From the NCBI RefSeq assembly GCF_047948215.1, contig NC_134456.1, positions 78,420,515 through 78,484,514 on the forward strand: DNA of 64,000 bases, in the 5' to 3' direction. Shown one piece after another: positions 47,666 to 60,335 of the stretch; positions within the stretch are counted from its first letter, which is position 1, and every line of letters begins with the position of its first letter. This stretch comes from Lycorma delicatula (taxonomy: Eukaryota; Arthropoda; Insecta; Hemiptera; Fulgoridae). Both the position numbers and the translations under genes were made by a program. The notes beneath the pieces are model-generated. The model searched no databases. It saw only the letters and a program-made list of their open reading frames with translations, and was not told where the DNA came from.

Positions 47666-49449
47666 AAAATATAATAGTGATTATATCAAACAGTGCCATG
47701 TTCGAAAAACTAAATACATATGTATATTTATATATATTGTGTGTAACAAAAATTTTAACAACGAATATACTTTTTTATGTATCTACGAGTATGTGTTAAA
47801 AATAGGTTTCTTTTTTACTTCAAAAAATAAGGTTGTTTATTCGACTTGAATATATTTTTTTTATGATTGTTCGTACATAATTTTTTTCCTATTAATCCGA
47901 TTGAAATAAATTTTATTGTAATCGTGACGAAGTTGCTTATCGCGGTGGTACAATGATGTTGAAATAAGTTTTTAGACACAAAAGGTTAGTCTGAAAATTG
48001 ACAAAAACAATTTTTTCGCCGTCCTGCGGGTAGGTAGTGACTGTGGGAATCCTGATATTCTATATGTATCCTCACGTTATATGATGATGTTATATGGTCT
48101 TCTGTAGAGCAGGTAATGTGAGTTTCTGCTCAAGATATGTAGCACCATTAATAAAATCATCAAAAAATCAGAATTCACTTCTTAAACCTTTCAAACCCAA
48201 TATAAATTGTATATTATATACAGCATCGATAGGGACTCTGGGAATGTTATAATTCTATATAAGTACATCACATTACATGCTCTTGATGTCGGTTCCATTT
48301 TTTAAAAAAATAATTATTAGAGAATTAGAAAGGCAAAATCGTAAGCAAATCACTTCAGAAAAAGTCCTTTTATTAAAAAAAAAATTGTACTAGTAAACCT
48401 TTTACTATTCAACAGAATTCAAACCTAAGTTTGACAACACCGTTTAAATATTTCTACGGATTTTAAATTTTGCAATATCGCCTACGTAAATGGATATTTT
48501 AGCGTATACTTTTATTTTCTATTAGGATACATAATATATTTTTAATAGATTATCTTTTTTTAACTATAAAATTTACACTTTACATGTCATTTTATAAAGC
48601 GCAAAATTAAAATTTTTAGGCTTAATAGTTTTTCAGTGGCAAGATTTAAAATGAAACAAATTTGTAAATTTGGTGTAAATTCATTATACTTATAAAAAAA
48701 TAAAATCGAATTAAATATAATAAACCATATGTATTGCAATATCATTGATGCAGAATTCTCCCTTACTTGTTTAAAAGTAATATTTTAAATTGAAATCAGC
48801 TTCTTAATACTTGTCATACAAGAAATGACTTTACACTCCACCTAAATACATTCATTTTAATTTCCACCTATTTTAAATATTTACAATTAAAAAATGGAAG
48901 GTTGTAACATATCTGGGTACAAAATATTGCATGACGGTGGCGAGGAATCCGGAAGGAAATACTGCACTTCAATTTCAGAGAGAGAGTGTAGAACTTGCTG
49001 TGTTTAATAGAGAATTTTTATTTTTAAATAAAGCATAACATTACATTATTTAACGGGAACTTTTATTTGTTATAATAAATTGTAGGAAATTGTTAAAAAC
49101 AGAATTTACACTAAGCTTAACACAAATAATTATCTTGTTTCTTACCTGTAAAAAAATTTGTCTCTTTAGTTAAAAAATTTCTTACGACTTTGTTAAATTT
49201 ATTTATTCTTTACTTTCTTTTGTTTAGTTTTATCTGAAAATCATTTATCTATTATTAAAAGAATTATATTCAGTGAGAGCTCTTAAGTTGGTTGAATCAT
49301 CAATCGTATTTTTAACAACTACCTCATTCGAAATAAAATAATTATATTTTATAATATTTAAACTAAGATGATCTACATTAAAAATATTTTTTCTCGGGAC
49401 GCAAGGACAAACATAAAAAAAATATTGAAACTTTCTCTTATTCTCTGTT
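47666..49449. other. AT-rich DNA, no gene seen
   Basis: Nothing recognised beyond low-complexity AT sequence. Confidence 0.45.
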
Positions 49450-50183
49450 TAAAAAAATCCCTTTCGACACGCCGGAAGGCGGAGATGGATTTCATCGGTG
49501 GTAAGTAGGGGATAAAAAATATTTCCAACTTAAAGTTAAGAAAAACTTCAAACTTACTCAATACGACAATGGTTGCATGTAAAAAAATTTCACATGTTTA
49601 GCATACAACAAGCCCCATCTTCTTACAATTCCGGCAAAATTTTGGTCATCCCTTGACGTAAGGGTTGGACATATCAAAAATTGTCAGACAAAAGTTTTAG
49701 GTAATGTTTAAACCGTAATGTTTAACGACCACTTTAAACCGATTCGATACTGTGCCTGTTAAGAAAGGTATGATTTTTTTTCTTCGAAATCCCATTTCTT
49801 CCACCTCCTAAGCCCACGGTTGTTGATTTAGAAAAACTTTACGTACATAAGTTTTAGGCCCTTAATCCAAAGAATAGTAGTAACTTTAAACGAATTCGAT
49901 ATTTTATTTAATAAGAAAGTTATAGCAATATTTTGTTTTTCGAAAAAACCACCCCATTTCCACCTCCATGATCTGATTTTGGCCGTTAACGAACACAACC
50001 GAGATTTTGGGACGAGTTATTTTTAAGGAACAATTGGAAAGTGATTGTCGCAACGTTACGGCAGTTGTGTTTACAAGAAAGCGAAATATATATATATGCT
50101 TTTGAACTGACGGTGGTTTTGGGGTTTGGTGGATGTGAAACGATATTCGAAATTTTCCGGAAGTCGAATTATGGTACTCATTA
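49450..50183 (-). repeat. Repeat D, near-complete copy (reverse)
   Basis: Runs from CACGCCGGAAGGCGGAG at the left through GTTGGACATATCAAAAATTG, AAACCGATTCGATACTGTGC, AAAGAATAGTAGTAACTTTA and AACGAATTCGATATTTTATT to TTTTCCGGAAGTCGAATTAT at the right. It is the reverse of 51663-52503. Two related sub-blocks inside (each 'AATCG/CGAATTCGATA... AAGAAAG... CACCTCC') suggest an internal duplication in the family. No coding frame. Confidence 0.85.
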
Positions 50184-51547
50184 CAATAGGTAGCTTTCTT
50201 ATGTAATTACCTATTATTACAACATTACATAAGACATGTGTAAATTGTTTATTTGAGACATATTATTTGTTAAGATAAAATTTAAAAAAGAAATTCAGTT
50301 ATTTATAAAAATAATGATGACGTTGAAGTAAAATTGGATTTGTCATTAATTGATTACGGATCGTAATAAAACAAGAAAGTTAATCGAATTTGACTGAAAT
50401 GATAAAGTAGATTAAAATGAATTTACTACTGTATCTATTCAAATCCAACTCATTAAAATTAATGTATTCTATACGATTCATATCAGATAATTGAAATTAT
50501 TTGAAATCAAGAAACAAGATACCAGAGGAAGATTAAATCAAGAGAGTTCGACTTAGAATATATAATATAATAATATTAATATTACCGTTATTCAGCTTTC
50601 ATAATTTATATTAACATTGTTTATACTTATATTCCATTCTGTTTAAGAAAAATTCAAGAAATTTGTTTTCTTATAGTTTTTTTTAGTAGAATAATGAAGA
50701 TTTTAATTATTTTGTATCATATCTAATTGTATGACTAGTTTTCCAATTGTTGATTTAAACTATTTTTTAAAATAATAGTTCTTTTGCCTGACTAATTTAA
50801 TTTATATATGTTTTAAAAAATTTTTTAATTAGATTAATAATGCAAAATACCATAAAATCAGAAAAAAACACTGTTCTTGGTTTGGTGTATAATAAGAAAT
50901 TTATATCAGTAGTAATAATTTACAAGAATAACACTCAATTAAAATTACTGTCCTTTTTTAGTTAACATACTCAAGATGAGATATTAATCTTGTAAATAAA
51001 AAATAAACCTAACGTCTGGCACGTTTTTACGTTTAAAATATCAACTTATACTACAGAAAAATCAAATAAAAAATTATGTATATAATGCACGTGCTACCAT
51101 TCTATCTTTGATTTTATATACAATTAATAATAAAGAATTTTTTTTTTAATTTATGCTATATGAAGTCAGTATAAAATTAAAAGTAAATAATCAAATGTAA
51201 TTACTAATTTAATTTAATTGAAAGTATAAAATAATCAAACAAAATTATTTATTTATTTTATTTTATTTTATATTTTAAATAGTCGATAACATTTTCAACT
51301 CGTGTTTGTAGAAATTTTGCTCAAAAAATAACCACAATTAAAAAGAATCTGTCCGCAAGAAACAGAATAAAATAAAAACCCACGTGTAATTAAAAAATAT
51401 AAATGAAATAAAGAAATAACAATAAATAAAAACAATATTTAAACTACAAAATTTTTTTTAAGTTTCATGTTTAAAATATCAACTTTATCTGGAAAATTTA
51501 CTACTATCTTACTTTACTAAATTACTATATTCCTACCAAATAAAAAC

Positions 51548-51550
<3 letters not shown>
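50184..51550. other. AT-rich DNA, no gene seen
   Basis: Nothing recognised. Confidence 0.45.

Positions 51551-51580
<30 letters not shown>
51551..51580. repeat. (TA)n microsatellite
   Basis: Pure TA tract. Confidence 0.9.
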
Positions 51581-51586
<6 letters not shown>

Positions 51587-51662
51587 TAAGCAGATATAAA
51601 AAGTCTATTTATCTACCCTTTTCCATTTATAAAAAAAAAATGTATCTGGGAAAGATTTTGTT

Positions 51663-52503
51663 AAAATTACCATGATTCGACTTCCGGAAAATTTCGAAAT
51701 ATCTTCGCGTTTCACATCCCTCAGACCCCAAAACGACCATCAGTTCAAAGTTTATATATATATATATCCATATATATATATATATATATATATATCCATA
51801 TATATATATATATATATATATCCATATATATTTCACTTTATATATATATTTTTCACTATATTTTTTTCTGTATCTATATTTTCACTTTCACGGGAGTGAA
51901 ATATATATAATTCACGATAACTGCTGTAATTTTGCACCAATCAATTTCAAATTGATACGTAAAATATAACGACCCAAAATCTAGGATCGAGGTCGTTAAT
52001 GGGAAAAATCGGACCATAGAGATGGAAATGTCTATGAAAGTCTTTTTCGAAATCTATGTCAACGAAAGCTGTCTATGAAAGCTTTTTCGAAAAAAAAACA
52101 AAACAAAATATCTCTATAACTTTCTTATTAAGTAAAATATCGAATTCGTTTAAAGTTTCTACTATTCTTTGGATAACGACCTAAAACTTAGATAAGTAAA
52201 GTTTTTTGATATTACCTACCATTTGTTCAGGAGGTGGAAAAAATGGGGTTTCTAAGACAAAAAATATACCTCCAATAGGCACAGTAAATAATAATAATTA
52301 ATAGGTACAGTATCAAATCTGTTTAAAGTGGTCGTTAGTTCTCCCTACATTACCTAAAACTTTTGCCTGTAACAATTTTTGATATGACCAACCCTTACGA
52401 CAAGGGATGGCTAAAATATTGCTGGAATTGTAAGAATATGGGGCTAAGTTGCTAAGTTGAAATCAACTTCCGCCTTCCGGGGTGCGGAAAGCGATTTTTA
52501 AAA
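51663..52503 (+). repeat. Repeat D, longest copy, with internal TA expansion
   Basis: Starts ACCATGATTCGACTTCCGGA, then at 51753-51845 the element is interrupted by TA tracts in three blocks separated by TCCATA. It resumes to ACTTTCTTATTAAGTAAAAT, ATAGGTACAGTATCAAATCT and TTTTTGATATGACCAACCCT, and ends CTTCCGCCTTCCGGGGTGCG. The reverse copy at 49450-50183 has only a 5-unit TA tract at the same place. No protein-like frame; class undetermined. Confidence 0.85.
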
Positions 52504-52865
52504 TTGCAATACTGTTTTTGACAGTAATACGAATAACTATTTCTGTAAAAAAAAATCAAAACGTGTTTTGTATTTATACAAAGATGACTAATTAATTAAT
52601 TAATTATTGCCAGAGAGTAATATATTTTTTTTAATTACTCCCCCAATCATACTGAGTAAAGACTCTTTCCATCTATCGCCCCTCCATTTTTATAGATATT
52701 TCTATTTTAACATTTGAAAAGATTCAAAACCCTAATATTTACTTTAATTGATATGCTTGTAGGTGTTTTTTCGAATATTTTTTTATAATTCTGTTGACAG
52801 TGATTTTAAGGATATTCAGGTAATGTTAATATACTAAGAAGTTCATTCTACTTTTTGGATGATAT

Positions 52866-53115
52866 GGATGGAGGATGATATGTATGAATGTAAATGAAGT
52901 CTAGTACAAGTCTAGTTTGTACAGTCTCAGGCAGACGATTCCCGAGATGTGTGGTTAACTGAAACCTAACCACCAAAGAACACCGGTATCCACGATCTAA
53001 TATTCAAATCCGTATAAAAATAACTGCCTTTACTAGGATTTGAACCTTAGAACTGTCGACTTCAAAATCAGATGATTTGCGATGGCGAGTTAACCACTAG
53101 ACCGACCGATCTGGT
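52866..53115 (-). mobile_element. SINE family A, 3'-truncated copy
   Basis: The tRNA-like head is at the right edge (CCACTAGACCGACCGATCTGG). The B box and body are present (ACCACCAAAGAACACCGGTA); the (GAAA)n tail and the last about 40 bp are missing at the left. Confidence 0.88.
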
Positions 53116-53529
53116 CTAAAAAACTTACTCTGAGTATCTTTAATTTAACGGTAACCTTTCTAGTTGAACATATCATTAATTTTTTGGGTAGGCTATTATT
53201 TTCAATATTGTTGTAAAAATGAATTGAACAACAATATTGAATATCAACTAACTCTCTTTCATCTAACTTATATTATATCATGTCAGCTAATTACTACGAA
53301 TTGCTTTCCAAAATGTCCCATCTGTTACAGAGGATTACAGAATGTAAATCTCCATGGAGGGAAAACTGAATTTTAGCTAATTGTGTTTTATAGAATAATA
53401 ATTTTAATATAAATTTATTTTGATAATTATTTGTACTTATTATTAATTTTAATAAAATATTTTTTAATTAGTATTTAACAAAAGTATAAAACTGGAATAT
53501 TTTATTCAAGTGATAACATAAGAAAAAAA

Positions 53530-54370
53530 TCGGGTGGGGCTATATCGGGGCGCACCCCGTTGTTTTATTGTGAAACGTGTTGCAGACCTTTGGATGAAGT
53601 TGCTCCGAGCTACAGAGCGAACAAATCTGTAGAGTTAAATAGGAGAGCCACCATCGTATTTTTTTTTAACAAACTGAATTTCACCAACGGAAAATTTTAG
53701 TTCTTTCATTACGCTGATAAATTGATCGGTCTATATGTCAGCGAGTCACTTTTAGTGTATTGGATTGAAATAAAAACGAGACATTGACTGCGTACTAAAT
53801 CTAATTTTAACATAAAACAGACATTAAATGGTACATGATATTTATTTCGACTAATATTCGACGACAATTTTATCAATATCGATTTGTGATATTAGAAGTA
53901 AGAGAAGCAAGACATAATAAGCAGCGGTAGAGGTGCTCGCGCTGTCGGCGTCGTTCACTGATCGCGCCGTGCCAGCTTTGCGACGATCCCGAAATAGTCA
54001 CGCTCGTTTGGCACCAGACATTGTGGTATCTGTGCGTGGCTCATATCCTCCTCTTTCCAATGATATACGTCATTTATATTTCTGGCTGACTTTTGCACAG
54101 CTGAAGCTGACATTTGAATTTTTACACGTTTACTTTAATTTTTTACACGTAAATATTGTCCGAAACACACTTATTAATACTTAACTCGAACTATCTCGAC
54201 AAACTGTAAACACAAACACACGAATCATTTCGCTATCACGTCAAAGTTTTGATCTACACTGAATGGAAATGAGCAAAAGCGCCAGTTTCGGCCGATCTGC
54301 GCTGTCACCCGTCTCCACCAACCTGCTTACCAGTGACGCAAACTGATAGTCGTATCGGCGAGCTGACCAT
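53530..54370. other. GC-richer island, unassigned
   Basis: Stands out from the AT-rich background, with CpG-containing words (GGGGCGCACCCCG, GCTCGCGCTGTCGGCGTCG, GATCGCGCCGTGCCAGC). No LINE, SINE or TIR motif was recognised and the 83-codon frame at 53933-54184 is not convincing. It could be a solitary LTR, a repeat end or a promoter/first-exon region; nothing in the sequence decides. Confidence 0.4.
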
Positions 54371-55639
54371 GTAAGTTATAAAATTCCATCAAATTTACAT
54401 CGCTGAGACTAATAGTTAGGGAGTTATTAAAACAGGACCATATAGACATTTTCGTTACGCTACAAATTTTTGTTCTGGTACCCATATGTTTTGGTGTGAT
54501 TTTAAAGAGATTTCACGTGTAAATTAAGTGAAGTCCCGGTTAGATAGTACATCTGAAATGTAAATTTATATAAAACTGGAAACAATTTTTAAATTCTTCT
54601 TTCTTTTAATGCTGACTTGCTTTACCTGTTATTAATATATAATTACTTCATATCTGTTTTTGTATTCTATAAAATTTCCACTAGAATTTAATTTTACCCC
54701 AGTTTTTATTTATAATATATAATGAAGCCGATTATTTTTTAATAATAATATAACTATTTCAAAGAATTTATGCGATCAGCACATAATTTATAAATAATTT
54801 CAAAATTTATATCGAGAAAATAATTTAAATTGTAGAAGAAATTTTTATTATAATTTTCTGCTAATTTTAAAATGTATTTCAGTATATAAAATTAAGAGAG
54901 TAAACTAATATAATTACACAATATCAATTAAAATTTATCAGAACACAACTGCAGGGCCCATCCATTCATTTAGAGAGCAAAAAAAAACCGCGTGATGAAT
55001 TTAAAGCAGTCGTAAAACAAAAATAATTTTTTAACAGGTATAAATAGAATAACTTACCACCATACAACGTGACGTTATTATGTAGAATAGCTGTAATACA
55101 CTTTTCAACAAAAATTATTTAGTTCGTTAATTCAAATAAAATTTAACTAGTTAAAAAATTCATTAATTTATATAAAATATAATTAAATAGAATATTTTCG
55201 GTTCAGTAAATTTGATCGTAAAGACTGTAAAACCGAATCTTTAAAAAAAATTTTTTGGTAATTTTATAACACTAATAAAATATTTATTTATCGAACAATA
55301 TTTTTGTATATATTCATACAAGATAACATTTTTTTTGCGTGTCGCCATTCCATCAGAATATTGAGAGACAAACAAGCTGAAAAGTTTTTATAAATACAAT
55401 TTATTACTCTGAGACATATATATAACATATTAAATAATTCTAATAAAAAGGAAAAGATTTGTTTAAGTTAAAGTATAAAAACAAAACCGAATACGGTCCA
55501 ATTTACTAAAAGCATTAAAATGACTGATAGAAAATATTATTGCATTATCAATATCACTAGAAAAGTCTAAAGTCATAAAATTCAATTTTTTCAAATATTA
55601 TTACTTTTGCTGTTTATAAAAGAACTACGCTACACTTTA
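54371..55639. other. AT-rich DNA, no gene seen
   Basis: Nothing recognised. Confidence 0.45.
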
Positions 55640-56237
55640 TGAATAAACGGAATACTGTCACTTCGAAAACTGTTTACCAATAACTCACTAAACAACTTCC
55701 TGCATTCACCCATTGTCTAAGCTGAAATACTCGTGACGCATTCTTCACTAGTTACCAAACGTTTACTGATATCGCCATCACCACAACCGCATCGAAATCC
55801 GACTTGCAAAACTACTCTGATATCGCTTGTTATCACTACTTTCAGCCAAACACAACCTCGCAAAACTAGTGACTAACTCCGTTGTTCCCTGGTAGTATTT
55901 ATATTTCCTCGCCTGCAGAACTAGTACCCGCCACATCCGTTTAATTGTTGAATGTAATGATTTTCATCGTCCACGCTCTAACAATTCTATAATTTCTTAC
56001 TCCGCTCCGACGCCGACCCGACACTATGGAGCTCTGGGGACTGCCACGCTGTAGTGGGGACCCAACTGCCCCTGAGGGAAACCCCTTTCGGACTTCAATG
56101 GACGAGCCGCAACTCCCCGACTTCGCCGGAGACCAGCTTCCGGACCCAACTGCTCTTCTCAGAGCTAATGCAAAAAACTGCCCTTTTAGGGCCACCACAA
56201 GGTTATGAATTACGAGCCGTCGAAGCCAATCGGTGAC
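55640..56237 (-). promoter_or_regulatory. GC-richer island with TATA-like promoter; possible LTR
   Basis: On the minus strand a GC-rich segment (56230-55960) is followed by GCGAGGAAATATAAATACTA (about 55893-55912), a good TATA box context. Then comes a moderately GC segment with three repeated ACTAGTTTTGC / ACTAGTTCTGC-type words down to 55640. A TATA box followed by non-coding sequence would suit the U3-R junction of an LTR retrotransposon or a gene promoter. No polyprotein, primer-binding site or second LTR is visible, so the call is tentative. Confidence 0.35.
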
Positions 56238-56238
56238 A

Positions 56239-56271
<33 letters not shown>

Positions 56272-57159
56272 AACAGGTGTATATGAGGTTTTTTTGGGAA
56301 CTCTCGCAACCTATTCTACTGTAAAAATAAAAGAAAACGTTCATATAAATATCTTCTTTTGTGAGTTACGGCTAGTGAAAAGTTTTTCTCGGAATTTAGC
56401 TACCCCAGTGAAATGAGATTGTACTGAAATTTTTAGGAAGTTAATAAAGTGACAGAATTAGTAATTTTTTTTGGTTTTTGATGTGACAACTCAAGTAAAA
56501 TAGGTTCTAGAATTTTATCTGCAGTAAGTTTTGAGGAAACTGGGATGAACCCTATCAATTGGGGTAAAAATCTCTGTTTTTACGTTTGACGTACAATAAG
56601 TTTGTTAATTTAGGAATAAACATGTAAAAGTTTTAAAACCACTTGCAAAGAATTTAATTTTGAACAAAATCGGGTAGTTGAAAAAACAAATGAAAGTTTA
56701 AAAAACCAATTTTATTTAGAAAGTACATTACTACATTTGTACGAAAAGTACATATTTGTTTTATGTATTTTTTTTTAACCATTTAACAAAGTTATTGTAC
56801 GTCACATACATCATAAAAACAGGGTTTTTACCCTAATTCATTGATTTTTACTTCAGATTTCTGAAAACCTATTGCAGATATGGTTCTGAGACCTATTTTA
56901 TTCGATTTTTCGTGTCAAAAACTGTAAGAAATCACTAATTTTGCTCTTAATTAACGTCCTAAAAATTTCAGTACTACCTCATATCATCGGGGTACCTTAA
57001 ATTCAATCAAAATCTTTCACTAGCTGTAATTACAAACATAGCATTTTAAGACACGTGTTTATATTAACTTTTTCCATTCGTTTTACGAGTAAAATAGGGA
57101 ATGAAAGTTCGGGAGGATTCCGTCATACACCTGTATATATATATATATATATATATATA
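56238..57159. mobile_element. Repeat F: foldback element with TA tracts at both ends
   Basis: The left arm (about 56263-56705) and the right arm (about 56705-57133) are inverse copies. ACAGGTGTAT, CTATTTTACT-like, GCTAGTGAAA, CCC-GTGAAATGAG-T-GTACTGA, TCTGCA-TA-GTTTT, GGGTAAAAA and GACGTACAATAA occur in order in one arm and inverted in the other. TA tracts bound both sides (56238-56261, 57134-57160). No coding sequence. Single-arm relatives lie at 42235-42740 and 59415-59935. Confidence 0.85.
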
Positions 57160-57160
57160 A

Positions 57161-59322
57161 TTAGTGAAATTAACATATTTTTTTTATTTTTAAAGGTAAA
57201 TTATTTTTAAAGTAGTTAAGAGGATTAAGAAAAAGTTTTATTTATTTTTATGTAATTTCTAAAAACAAACTATCTAATTTATTTTTTAAATTAAACAGTG
57301 TATAGTTGGGTATACTGTTGAAAATAGTTTGTTTGTTCAGTATTAAGTAATGCAGAATGTTTGTTGTCTGCTACTATAGTTCTCTTCGTATAAACAAAGC
57401 ACATATTCTAATTTTCCCATAATGATGATAGATTTTACATATTTATCGTAATAATAAACTTCCTTCTAACATAATATACAAAACCAGTAACAGATATTAA
57501 AAAATGATCAGTTTATCAAATAGAATTGTTGCTATGGTCGATAAGTACATATTGCTGATGTTTATTCATAAAAAAAAAAAAAAAACTAAACAGCTAGAAT
57601 AAATTTTAGTTGCATGATGTTGGCTAAGCCAATTTAAAACTTTTTTGTTTTACAGATCGTGTGAGGTTCTATCTTAATTAAATATTTCGGCATTTCCTCT
57701 GTTTGTTTGTATGTTTTGTGAGTTACAGCTGAACGCGTTTATTAAGATTTTTATAAATTTTTACTATTAAAAACGAGAGCCGAGTTGTAAGGGAACGTGC
57801 AATCGACACCAATATGTGGTCTCTCTTCCACTACAGACGTCATTCACCACTTCCAAGCACATATTAGTGACTAACCTTTAGATAACTATTTCCGTTTTAC
57901 ATCTTCAAATCTAAAATTTATTTGTGATAGCATTTACCTATTATTGCCCAGGATCGTGCTTTTCTCAGTACTTTTTTCTTCGTTGTGTTTAATTTACAAT
58001 CAGTTCTCAATAGTACATCATTAAAGCCATTTATCTTTCATTATTTTCGATGAAAGACTATTTTCCTATTTACCCACAGATGTCACATTTACAAAATTAT
58101 ATTGAAAAATATTATATACTATAAAGAAAAAATCGGGAAACATCTCCTCGACAGTCAATTATCCTGCTTGTCAATTATCTTGGGTCCTGAAATCAGTCCT
58201 TGTGTTATTGTCAATACAGTAAGTTCATTTTTGGAACCGGTTTAAACTTCTGCAATCATTTATGGTCGACAGTAACAATTTTTGTCTCATTCTGATTTTC
58301 AGTTTATTAATTAATTTTAATTTTATAGCTTCATTAGTTAAATTGGGAATATAATAAGCATTATACATTTACAGAACTGGAAAATCTAATACTAGATCAG
58401 AGTTTCTAGACTTGGAGATTTTGCTTGAGTAAACATGAAATTTATTGTGATTCAATTTTTTAAATATATTAAGGGTACTTTAACTTAATATCACGTTATG
58501 AAACCACTTAAAATAAAAAAGGATTAAACTAAGGAGAATCTGCTAACTCCACTTAAAGTCAATTTCATTAACTTTTTTAATAAAATTTATTTTTTTTTTA
58601 AATAATAAGGTGTGGTAAAAAATATAAAGAAGTCTAAGTTATTTTAAAAGCAGCTTATTTTGGACAACAACTCTACATGAATTCTAACTCGAATTATACG
58701 AAACAGTTTCGTTATTTTTAGGTTAACAGGCTATCCATTTATTAAAAAAATTACATAGTTCATTTAACGTTAAATGTTAAACCACACACAGGTTAGATTT
58801 CGACAACTTTGTTCTAGTATCATATAAGTGTTTGTTCAGTTTTTATATAAGCCTGTCAACTTGATATCAAGTTAGTCGATATCAGTCAGTTTAAATTTTG
58901 AACAAAATATATCTTCTAATTCCACAACTGATACTCAAAAATTTTAATTTATTAATTTTCATTATGATATTCCCAAGTCGCCATAGGTGGATATCTTTGA
59001 TAATATATCCAAATACAATTCTTCATATATTTCAGATTTTATTCAACCTTAGAATTGCAAAAATAAGAAATATTTTACATATATTCTTTCAATTCAGTCA
59101 ATTAATGTAATTACCTAAATTTAACTTTCACAAGAATTTACTTGGACCAAGTATTGCCTAAATATAAATTTGTAAATTTTTTAGATAAAACATTTTTATT
59201 TCAAAAGTTGAATATACTGAATTATTAGGAAGTTAGGTAAATATATCAACTGCACCAATAATGTTTTAAATATTTCTAATAATTTTACTTCATTGTGTAA
59301 ATTGTTAAAAAACGAATCTGTC

Positions 59323-59328
<6 letters not shown>
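57161..59328. other. AT-rich DNA, no gene seen
   Basis: Includes a less AT-rich patch at 57780-58000 with no recognisable frame. Confidence 0.4.
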
Positions 59329-59359
<31 letters not shown>

Positions 59360-59411
59360 TATAAATATATATATATATATGCATATAAATATATATATGT
59401 ATATGTATATA
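59329..59411. repeat. TA-rich microsatellite cluster
   Basis: Three TA tracts separated by GAATATAA- and GCATATAAA-type breaks, abutting the repeat F arm. Confidence 0.85.
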
Positions 59412-59414
59412 TTC

Positions 59415-59935
59415 AGGCTGTATTACGAGGTTTTTTCGGGAATTTCATTACCTATTCTACTGGTGAAAATAATGGAAAAAAATATATAAACGTATGTTCT
59501 AAACTGTTTTGTTTGCGAGTTGCAGCTAATGAAATATTTCGCACGGAATTTAGTTTACCCCTGTGAAATGAGGTGGTAGTGAAATTTTAGAACATTAAAT
59601 TAGGGACAGAATTAATAACTTAATGGTTTTTGACCTGAAAAGTAGAATATAAGTTCCAGAACTATATCTGCAGTATTTTCTGAAAAATCTAGAGAAAAAC
59701 CAATAAATTGGGGTGAAAAAACCCTGTTTTTTTTTTTTTATTGACGTACAATAACTTTGTTAAATGAGAAATAAATAAAAGTTTAAATATATCTTGTAGA
59801 GAATTTAATTCTGAACAAAATTATTTAAGATAAGTTGAATGAAACAAAGAAAAGTTAGAAAAAATTTAATTTTATTTAGAAAGAGTACATTACAACTGTA
59901 TTTGTCAGGAAAGTATATACTTCATTTAAATAAAA
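59415..59935 (+). mobile_element. Repeat F, single arm
   Basis: Matches the left arm of 56263-56705 in order: GAGGTTTTTTCGGGAATTTC, ACCTATTCTACTG, GAGTTGCAGCTAATGAAA, CCCTGTGAAATGAGGTGGTA, TATCTGCAGTA, ATTGGGGTGAAAAAACCCTG and TGACGTACAATAACTTTGTT. The second arm is missing; a different foldback (59980-60383) occupies its place. Confidence 0.85.
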
Positions 59936-60026
59936 ACCAAATTCTCTTTTGGTGATGTGATTCCTGCATTTTTTATTAATGTGATTAAATTCTTTATTAT
60001 TACTTGCATGTAGCAGATACGATTTT

Positions 60027-60065
60027 TGTACAACCGGTTTCGGGCTCAGGCCATCGTCAGGTACA
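60027..60065 (-). ncRNA. Hammerhead ribozyme motif, complete core
   Basis: Reading the minus strand from 60065 to 60027: TGTAC (stem I), CTGACGA (conserved core), TGGCCTGAGCCC (stem II as GGC-CTGA-GCC with a T/C mismatch at its base), GAAAC, with A-CC-GG-T forming a three-pair self-complementary stem III. Then comes T as the nucleotide 5' of the cleavage site, and GTACA, which closes stem I perfectly with TGTAC. Every invariant hammerhead position is present. The loopless stem III implies action as a dimer, as proposed for other short-stem-III hammerheads. The U at the cleavage position is permitted but not the preferred base. Confidence 0.65.
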
Positions 60066-60290
60066 TAGTATTAATCCATATGTTCCACATATCTTTCAAA
60101 GTTCATAAGCTATATTAAAATCAAAAACTCTTGAAGCACTTCACGTCATAAATATAAATAAATAAAAATTGTGAGGACTTCAAGTGTTTCACTACAGTTT
60201 TTATAATAAGTTATAATTTTATATAATGTATCTGATTTTAATGTTGCAAATGAATTTTAAAAAATGTCTGGAATCTATATATTAATATAA

Positions 60291-60335
60291 TGTACCTGAC
60301 GACAGGCTGAACCCGTCCCAGGTACCGGTTGTGAA
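60291..60335 (+). ncRNA. Hammerhead motif, decayed partner
   Basis: TGTAC, CTGACGA, CAGGCTGAACCCG and ACCGGTTGTGAA occur in the same order as in the minus-strand copy at 60027-60065. The GAAAC joining strand has become GTCCCAGGT-like sequence, which should abolish activity. Confidence 0.5.

Noticed and set aside
51627..51899. Overlapping IYIYIY-rich open frames
   Set aside because: They are translations of TA microsatellite.
55941..56309. 122-codon open frame on the minus strand
   Set aside because: It runs through the GC-rich island and into TA-tract and foldback sequence at its N-terminus; no domain recognised.
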